From positions 43,787,651-43,851,650 of the forward strand of contig LS997563.1 of assembly GCA_000469685.2 (NCBI GenBank): DNA of 64,000 nt. The letters are read 5' to 3'. Positions 57,001 to 64,000 of this stretch are shown here, piece by piece. The position numbers and the translations under genes were made by a program. Each line of letters starts with the position of its first letter. The stretch's first letter is position 1. The notes under the pieces were generated by a model. The model was given only the letters and a program-made list of their open reading frames with translations. It was not told where the DNA came from and ran no database searches. This stretch comes from Haemonchus contortus (Eukaryota > Nematoda > Chromadorea > Rhabditida > Trichostrongylidae).

Positions 57001-60000
57001 ATCGCAATAAAGTTGAGCATATGCTTATAAAATGGCCAGCTAAGGGTGATTTCTTTTGAACGTGGTACGTCTCTACTCCCTGACGAGTCCTGGGAAAATT
57101 AGCTAACACAAGAGATACGAGCTTTCGTTGACCTAGACAGGTCTCGACCCTGGATTCCGGCCTGGGAAAGGTAACACCACCACACGGCAGGCCCCACTTT
57201 TGCTTTTAGATGGGCATTAACTTTGTCAAGAATCTTCAGGTTAACGAGCTCTTCCGGAGTGGGGATTCTGAACAAAAGCTCAGCAGTTTTCGATTGGATA
57301 GCTGCCAATTCCTCGCAACCTTCGCCTTTTTTTCTGCATAGGCTGAATGCCTGGCTGCCACTAGTGGCATTGAGAAACCTGATGAGCAAAATAGGCCTGT
57401 CCCCGATAGGCAGAGCCCCGTTGACTGTTTCCAGGAGTGCTACCAGAAGTTACTAATCGAGATGAGTGATAGGAGTTGCTTGTACTGAATGGTAGAGCAT
57501 GATACCATAAGGAAGTGGCAGTTAGTAAAAAAAGTAATGGAATTATTTGACAAGAGAAGATGTTTATAAATAGACGTTCTCTCGCGCACCTGCATTTTGT
57601 CATCCGGGAACGATAGCTTCGGTTTCGCAGAGAGTGTCAGTGATCCGTCTTCCTCGGTGAATTCAGCTCCACCTTGACTTTGACGATTTTGAGCCTGACG
57701 GGAACGTGCCTAAAACGATCTCATCTGCTTAGACCTGGAGCCTTTTCCTTAGCAAATAATTTAATCTAGAAGAGAAGAATTTCCTACTCTCTCGTATTCT
57801 TCACGGTTAGGTACAGGGTTGCTTATCATGCCAACGTCTTCTTCCGGTTGATAAGCTCCAGACGATTCTTGGGGTGTGATATGAACATTCACATTTCCGT
57901 AACCGGAATCGTAAGCTGCTGAAAAGCTACTCTTGTAGCTGGTTATTAGAAGTTGTTCAATGGGAAAGATATTAATTCTCGTGAAGTAAGACTGACGCTA
58001 CTACTGCCTCACCTAGAAAGCGCATCCGTCGGTAACAACACTATGCTTGAGGCCGAAGAGGTGGGGGCAAGAGGAGTGGTGACCCCTTGAGTTGAAGAGA
58101 AAGGGGAAGGAACGCAGTAAAATACGACTCATAGATTGTGATTCATCTAGAAAATGTGCGTGTGGGGAAAGACCTGTGGCCTCTGCTCGTTTGCTCTCTA
58201 GCATTCCAAAGGAGCGACGCAGGAAAGGTAAGGTGGACGGCGGTGAGTATGCAACAGCTGAATCTGGTTTCATAAAACCAGTACTCACACATAACTCTTT
58301 TCTCTTTTCAAAGCCGGGCTCAGGCTCACTTAAAGAGGCAATGCCACCAAAAGTACCAAAAGTGGAGCCCTCTTGCTCATTTCACATCACGTTTGCCATG
58401 ACAACACGCATTATGTTTTATGATAGAATAAAGTCGTTCAATCCCGTTTTGGGACGAGCTCGCATTCGACTTCTCTTCAGATATGTAGTAGTGTTAGAAT
58501 ACCTCTACAATGGCATAAGGTGGACAGACCGATATACGGGTCAGTACTTTAATTCCCTTGGACAGGTCTGCTCAAAATTAGGCCGACTCGGGAGAACCAA
58601 GACTCGGTTAGCCATGATGAACAATTTTGGATTCGTTCTGAGTCTTCAGCGAATCAGTAAAGGTTTAGAGGCTGGTGGAAGCTTTGGAAGTTCGATTTTA
58701 CAAAGATCCTTGGAAGGAAAAAGAGTAGTTTAGTCAAAAAAGAAATCTTTTCAATGGATGGGATTCATTGATCACCATCAGGTTTCTACCTTCAAAGTTC
58801 CCAAGAAACAATTTAGGTAATTTTGGTGGTTGTGCTCGGTTCTAGATTCAGTCTTCCAGCCTTGGAGGTAGGCCTTAGTTCACCTGCCCCAGAGTGATCT
58901 CTGTTCAACACTGTTTCTAATCTATTTTTGAAGACCAGTGAGGGAACTTCGTAGCAATTACTTCATCAATAACTCCGATATTTCAAGATAAAAATCTTTT
59001 TTCTAAAATCCATGTGTAACGTGCAACTCACATCCACTGCCATCTCCGCTAGTGGATGCGTCGTATCCGCTTTGGCTGCCATCATAGGTTGGGGGGTTCA
59101 TGTTTCGGCCAGGTATAGAAGATGGATCAAAACCTATCCGCGGATTGTAGCCAACTGGCATAGGTAAAGGTGTGATAGGTAAGCCTCTCTGTAAACGGTG
59201 AACTTCAAAATGAGTTACAGTAAATTGAGGGTCTAACAAAGCATGGGTACCAACCGCGCAGTTTTCTGCTCTCTTCCTCATTTGTATTCGGAGTTCTTGT
59301 GTTCGTTCCGCTGCCGACGAGGTGGTGGTTATGGAGGAGCATCTGAAAAGGCAGTGAGTGCTTTGCTATTTTCCTAAAAACGCGGGTGTTATGAATCAGT
59401 CGGGAGAATTTCGAGGGACTGTTTTCCAGTTTGAATGTCCTTTGACGTTTTATCCAATTCCTTCAAAAATTTCTCACACGAAGACCACCTTCATCCCTGA
59501 ACATTCTTGTGATGTAGGTTTTCAGTCCTGCAATCCTGAATAAGTTTCAAATGCGTGGCGCATCACCACAAGCATTATGGCCGGAGTTGGGTTCGTGTCG
59601 CTCCATGATGTTGCGTAAGAGATTCTTTGTGTTACATTCACCCCCGCAGTTGTTCTCACTGGTTCCTATCACCGCCCAAACTTTTGGTCCATCATGTATT
59701 TCCTCGAATCTCTAATTCTCGTCTTTCAATCGATCTAAGCACGAATTAATGAAAAAACGAAAAAATGAGACTTCGTCCAAGACTAAGTCTCTGTGTATAG
59801 GTGACCCTTTTCAATAAGACAAACAAACTTTTTGTTTGAACGCCTAACGAGACGGCTGATAAGATCTCCGAAGTCGTAACAGCTGTCCCAGTTTATTTAG
59901 CAATTAAACATTTTTGTTGTTCAAGAAAGAACTACACCTAACAACAACAATCATCGAAAAGCAAAAAAAAAAATGCTAGTACGAAAAGTGATTGAGAGCT

Positions 60001-63000
60001 CGGGGTCCCAGATAACAGTCATGAGGACGTCCCGAGCCCTCTGCCACGCGCTAAGGTCCCTCCTCGGTAGAAGTCGGACTGTTACCCTCATACGAGCTTG
60101 TTGCCAATAACATAGACTGACTCTGGTTGCCGACTAATCTTCGAATCCTTCTTAATGAGCCCCTTAGCGGAATGGCTTAACGCTTCATTAGAATTGCCAA
60201 GCCATTCCGATAAACTTCCACTCCAACTTCTTTGTTAGAAACACCTCTAGTAGGGTGGGAGCTGGTTTCGATGTGAATATCATAACTGGGCCACTCAGGG
60301 TCCCTGTACTTGACCGCTCAAGCAACCTCGATACAAGTTGGTGGTTCTTAGCGGCTAGAAGATTCCCTTAGTCAACACCAGACTAGATACTTGTAATGGG
60401 CAAAGTAAAGCACCTCCGACGCTTCAATAGAAGTAGTTTCTGAAGTTTTCAACTGAATTTTTGACTTTTTTCAAAGCAGGTTGGAGCAACTCTCAGTGTA
60501 AAACTTCATCGCACCGGTGACGAGGTGGGCAGAAAGGGGCAGGTCATTCTTAGTTGATAAGGGAGGTCCGATGAAAACTAGACTGGTTTAGTCCCATTAA
60601 TATCGATAAGTTTGGGACATTGCCTCTGAATATCAACTATGGCTTCCGATTCCTCCTTATTCCTCGTGGAAAGCATGAGCGTGGCGCATCTCAGGTAGTC
60701 GACGATGACTGTCTGCAAGTTATTTGCCTTTTTGAACATTCTTTCCAGCTTTATTGGGAGTGTCCACTGAATAGGGATCGGAAACTGCACCTAAACTATT
60801 CAAGATTTTCGACATGATCCCCCTCTCTATAAACCCCCCCCCCAAGTTTTTAGAACACATTCATCAAGTGGCGGTTCTTTCTAATTCCCGTACAAGGCAA
60901 TCAGTCAGGTGAAGTGATGATCGTTAAGACGGCCTCAATGATATCGGGATTACGCTTCAATTAGGTCGGCGATGTAAATACCGCCGGGAGAAAAAGCGAA
61001 AATGGGCAGCGAAAGAGAAATCTAAAACATAGTCATCAATTATCTATCATTATTATTGTCTTTATTATAATGCCGAAGTTACAAAAAGGGAGATGTTAAA
61101 AACCGCTGATAATGGTTCTCTAATGAGGTCGTTCGTGCAGCGGCGATATCTGTCTTGTCATGGGTCGTGCTCGTGGGAAAGGTGAAGGAAAGCTAGCCCC
61201 CAATCTAAACTAATAAATCTGGACAGAATAGAATAGAATCTCATAATTGAAGGAAAACTCGTAAGGATACGATAAAACTGAAAATAAAAAGACACTGAGC
61301 ACTGTGAGAAAGCTCATTGTTTTCGAATTAATCACACCTCCTCTTAAATGCGCCATGTATTCGATTTTTATTCGGATTAATCAAAGCATCGGGTTATACG
61401 AAACAGACTGAAAAAAGTGCACACTAGATCCTCGAGCATAGTAGGCTATGAGTGAAACCAATAAAATAAATGTAATAGAATAACTACCTGGATAGAGCTG
61501 GACAGCAGTCTCGTACCCGACCACATTCTCGTTCAATTCGTCGTTGAACGCCAGTAAAACAGTGTGTTGGTATATAGCTGATAGTACGACCGTATGAGAA
61601 CTGTCGTGCAGACTGTAGCGTCCTCATATTGCAGGTACCCGTCTGTAAAAGAAAGATTTTAGAAAGAAAAGCTAATTCAGATATAAATTTTGGGAAATAT
61701 GGAGCCATTATCAAATTCACCAGATTTAGCTATTATTGATGTAATTACCAGTTAGTTTTTGAAGTTTTATGATTCACTGGCATCACAAGATATTAAGGAG
61801 AAGAAGTCAAAGTGAATAAATCGCGAGATAACCCACTGCACTTTGTAGGAAAGATAGGATGGGTAAATTGTGCCATGCTATATTTTTTAGGAAATTTAGA
61901 ACAGAGCTGTTTGTAATTTCCCCACTTGAGGGAGATATGGCTCATCACAGAACATTCAACATGAGGCACCAACTTATTGAGGTCTGGGTCACAGAAACTA
62001 CCGAAAGCAAAAAGAAAAGTTGGACACTTCTTATCCTTAAAATATGGAGAGAAACAAAGTGACGAAAAGAAAAAAGGTGGAAGTGCAAAATCAGCTGAAG
62101 AAGCGGCTATTTGGAAACAATATCATTTCCTAAAGTTGTAATCGAATCGAATATGTTCTTCGACTATCAGCATGATCTCGGCAAAAATTTTCGTTCGCAG
62201 CTGAGACTGACTGAAGTTGGCTGAGCTTTTGGTAGTGTCCAGCTATTCAATGGAGATATGCATTATCGAGGATTACCCAAGATTTCACAACTTTAGGTAT
62301 CGATACCTTAGCGGTACTGTATCGCTGAACTTGCTAGTACATTATGGCCTTTCTCTGACATTTTTTCAGATCGCAGCAAAAACGCTGAAAGCTGTATTTT
62401 ACAAAACGGGAATATTAAAGCGAAACGGATAAAAACGAATGGTAAGGATAAATTATGCACTCCATATTAAGGTAAAGTTGAGGTTATACAGGAATAGGGT
62501 AAAAAGGAAAAAAAACAAATGTAACAGGGAATAGGTGCAACAGCTACAAGTAGGGAAGTCCTACGAAAGTTAAACGATCTCCCAGTTCATGTAAGCTATG
62601 GGCTGGTTACCGTGCCAGCTTGGTATCTTTACTGAGAAAGCGGGAAAAGCAGCATTCAGTGACTCTAGAGGGCTAAACTTTCTCCATTTTCAAAACACTG
62701 TACATAGTTTACACTCGCTTGTCAAGAAAGGCTATCAAGTTCAGAACCAGAAATATCAAGATCGCTGAAATTGGAAAGGTCAATTGCCCGTGTAGACAAA
62801 GTTTCGAATTCGTTTTGAAGTGCTCCCAAATCAATTGAGAATAATAAAAAGACTTACTGCAGTGGCAGATGGAGCAGAATTTCGTTGAAGACAGGTCATT
62901 AACAGTTCATCGAGGCTTTCCTCCATTTTCTCTAACTGAAAAAGCAGTTTCAACGTCTTTTACTATAGTAGCCCTGTTCCAACTGAAGTTTAAAGCAACT

Positions 63001-63529
63001 AGTGCCCTGTCGCATTTCTCTCCCTTTAAGTAAGGCAAACTACTATGAAAGCTGATAAGAATTATCTTACTGTAATATAGTCATTCCGTAATTTTACATG
63101 GCAGCCATACTTGTCTGTTGAGTCTGGTAACCAATAGGGACGTAATCGTGAATTTCCTGCAAAACAATATCTTCTGTAACCTTTACAAATACTTTTTTCA
63201 TTAGACAAGTCAGCAATTCAACCTCACGGCATTGTCCCTCTCCGAAGAATTCCTAGCAGGAAACTTGTGGGTGGGAAAGAAACCTTCAATGGTTTTTTTC
63301 CTTGGTTGACTGTAGTCTCAAGTAGGAGAGAGGCAAATACAGTGCGAAACAACCGTCAATAATCAAATCTCTGCCCATACACTCTTCTGTTTGATTTTTT
63401 TTTTGATTTCCGAATAGATTCAGGGCATAGGGATACAACGGATACATGAGCAAAACTTTCCATTTTCGAACCTGGTCTCTGAACGAACAATGTTGGTAAA
63501 GGAGGAGTATTTTGGATTACAGGCAACTT
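51070..63529 (-). CDS. long unrecognised protein, Cys-rich N-part and helical C-part (5' end missing)
   Basis: Twenty-two minus-strand exons join in phase to 927 aa and a stop: 63529-63472, 63156-63111, 62935-62858, 61642-61488, 59342-59032, 57918-57788, 57709-57590, 57350-57198, 56820-56623, 56541-56347, 56193-56122, 56069-55947, 55897-55817, 55445-55367, 54680-54561, 53925-53845, 53083-52881, 52713-52576, 52336-52219, 52109-52016, 51367-51240 and 51173-51070. The first exon needs an upstream base, so the start is not included. The N-terminal part has clustered cysteines (IERECGRVRDCCPALSRC, later RKRAENC). A Gly/Tyr/Pro-rich linker follows, then acidic helical segments (for example DNLIKQFDKVNLDLIKSQ) and a C-terminal charged helical region with paired cysteines (RNETACDLYMRCRNQMHM). 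I recognise no domain. Phase agreement across so many exons makes the single-gene model likely; individual junctions near 63 kb and 52 kb are less certain. Confidence 0.65.
51540..51690 (+). repeat. dispersed repeat, copy 2, with tRNA A-box-like segment
   Basis: GGGAGGATGAAAGCAC, TTGTATGTCAGCTGGTC and GTAAGTCATAGG blocks match 4135-4330. Just upstream, the minus strand reads GGGAAGCTCAGTTGGTCTGG, which resembles a tRNA D-arm/A box. No cloverleaf can be completed. Confidence 0.45.
54740..54905 (+). repeat. dispersed repeat, copy 3
   Basis: ACCAGACTCATTTGGAGGTA, TAAAAGCACTGACTTATACATC and GACCACCGCAAGT blocks align with 4135-4330 in the same order. It lies in an intron of the long minus-strand gene. 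Confidence 0.55.
58092..58733 (+). other. 213-codon open frame in an intron, opposite strand
   Basis: The longest uninterrupted frame between 57918 and 59032, where the minus-strand gene has an intron. It begins with a Lys/Arg-rich stretch and continues with RYVVVLEYLYNGIRWTDRYT. There is no splice or promoter context and I recognise no homology; it may be a decayed mobile-element fragment or chance. Confidence 0.2.
59350..61480. other. large intron of the long minus-strand gene
   Basis: A minus-strand frame at 60832-60578 opens after a gtttag acceptor, encodes a helical 70-codon sequence and stops. Joined to the 61488 exon, the required phase would instead give a short Cys/Ser tail and a stop, so it could be an alternative terminal exon. 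Otherwise nothing is supportable here. Confidence 0.3.
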
Positions 63530-63599
63530 CTGACGAAAATTCTCTATAGAGGAGACCTTAAAAAGTCGGAGATATTCAGCCCGCTTGTCTGAAGATCTT

Positions 63600-64000
63600 A
63601 CTAAAAAAGTTTTCTACCTACCAAGGTCGAAGCACGACTATGATATCGTTGCAATCAAAAACAAATGGTTATCGAAACTGTAAAAAGTATCGAGAAGAAC
63701 AAATGACCCATCCTCCAGCACATCACTGGGTAGGGCTGCCATGGTCGTGAGTGGGGTCGGTACAGGTTGATGAACTGGTAGCCAAAGAAGGATGGAAAAG
63801 GTTTTGTATAATTGAGTCTTGAGGTCTCGATATCCAAAATTTTCCCCTCGAAATCACTTTTCCTTATCTGACCCTCTTTCCTTGATAGTGTGTCCCAAGA
63901 ACAGAGAGCTTCATAACAAACTGAGGAGGGGTCCACTACTGCTTTGAAATTTTTGGATCAGAAAAGGATTACAAAGTTGTCTATCAATCGTGTCTAGAAT
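63600..64000. other. window end, probable 5' part of the long minus-strand gene
   Basis: A minus-strand frame at 63936-63655 is open, but no junction fits the phase of the exon at 63529 with confidence. A short candidate exon ends at a GTAGGT donor near 63620. Confidence 0.3.

Overview
This is eukaryotic nuclear DNA from a nematode, most likely a clade V (strongylid, hookworm-like) species. Genes are split into many small exons (roughly 20-400 bp) with TTTCAG-type acceptors and GTAAGT/GTGAGT/GTTTGT donors. Acceptor-like sites sit just upstream of initiator ATGs, as expected for spliced-leader trans-splicing. Two recognisable genes resemble Caenorhabditis proteins: CCT-gamma (cct-3) and a ZYG-9/XMAP215-type TOG protein. 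Introns and spacers are filled with fold-back transposons and GC-rich satellites. I see no prokaryotic features, CRISPR or rRNA.

Layout. 0.5-3.7 kb, minus: a 459-codon unrecognised protein with three 18-residue repeats and two C-terminal membrane segments. 5.3-5.7 kb, minus: an isolated open exon. 6.7-7.9 kb: a microsatellite-headed GC-box satellite. 9.2-11.4 kb, minus: an RS-domain, splicing-factor-like gene. 13.6-16.1 kb: a 2.5-kb fold-back transposon with two ~883-bp near-identical inverted arms and a perfect 9-bp target duplication. 17.8-22.5 kb, plus: cct-3 (16 exons, 545 aa). 24.0-30.0 kb, plus: a two-TOG ZYG-9-like gene (19 exons, 743 aa) ending in an SxIP-like tail. 32.5-38.5 kb, plus: a BAR-type gene whose 4.6-kb intron holds a second GC-box satellite and several fold-back elements. 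38.8-42.3 kb: a cluster of short MITEs. 40.8-44.3 kb, minus: Lys/Glu/Pro-rich exons with a repeated KADAKDPQYE motif. 45.2-47.3 kb, minus: a 124-aa single-pass membrane protein. 48-50 kb: more MITEs. 51.1-63.5 kb, minus: a long gene of at least 22 exons and at least 927 codons that runs from a Cys-rich N-terminal part to a helical C-terminus; I do not recognise it.

The two recognised genes both serve the microtubule system (tubulin and actin folding; microtubule growth), but they are 1.5 kb apart, each has its own poly(A) signal downstream, and I see no evidence of an operon. The distinctive content is the mobile and repetitive DNA: a fold-back element carrying half a PHD-like zinc finger, a hAT-like MITE family with nine copies in the window, other fold-back families, and a 127-128-bp satellite present in two diverged arrays each headed by a (TGTC)n tract. 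Exon models were built by hand from open frames, splice consensus and phase. The cct-3, ZYG-9-like and BAR models are internally consistent; the others are structurally supported but not functionally identified.
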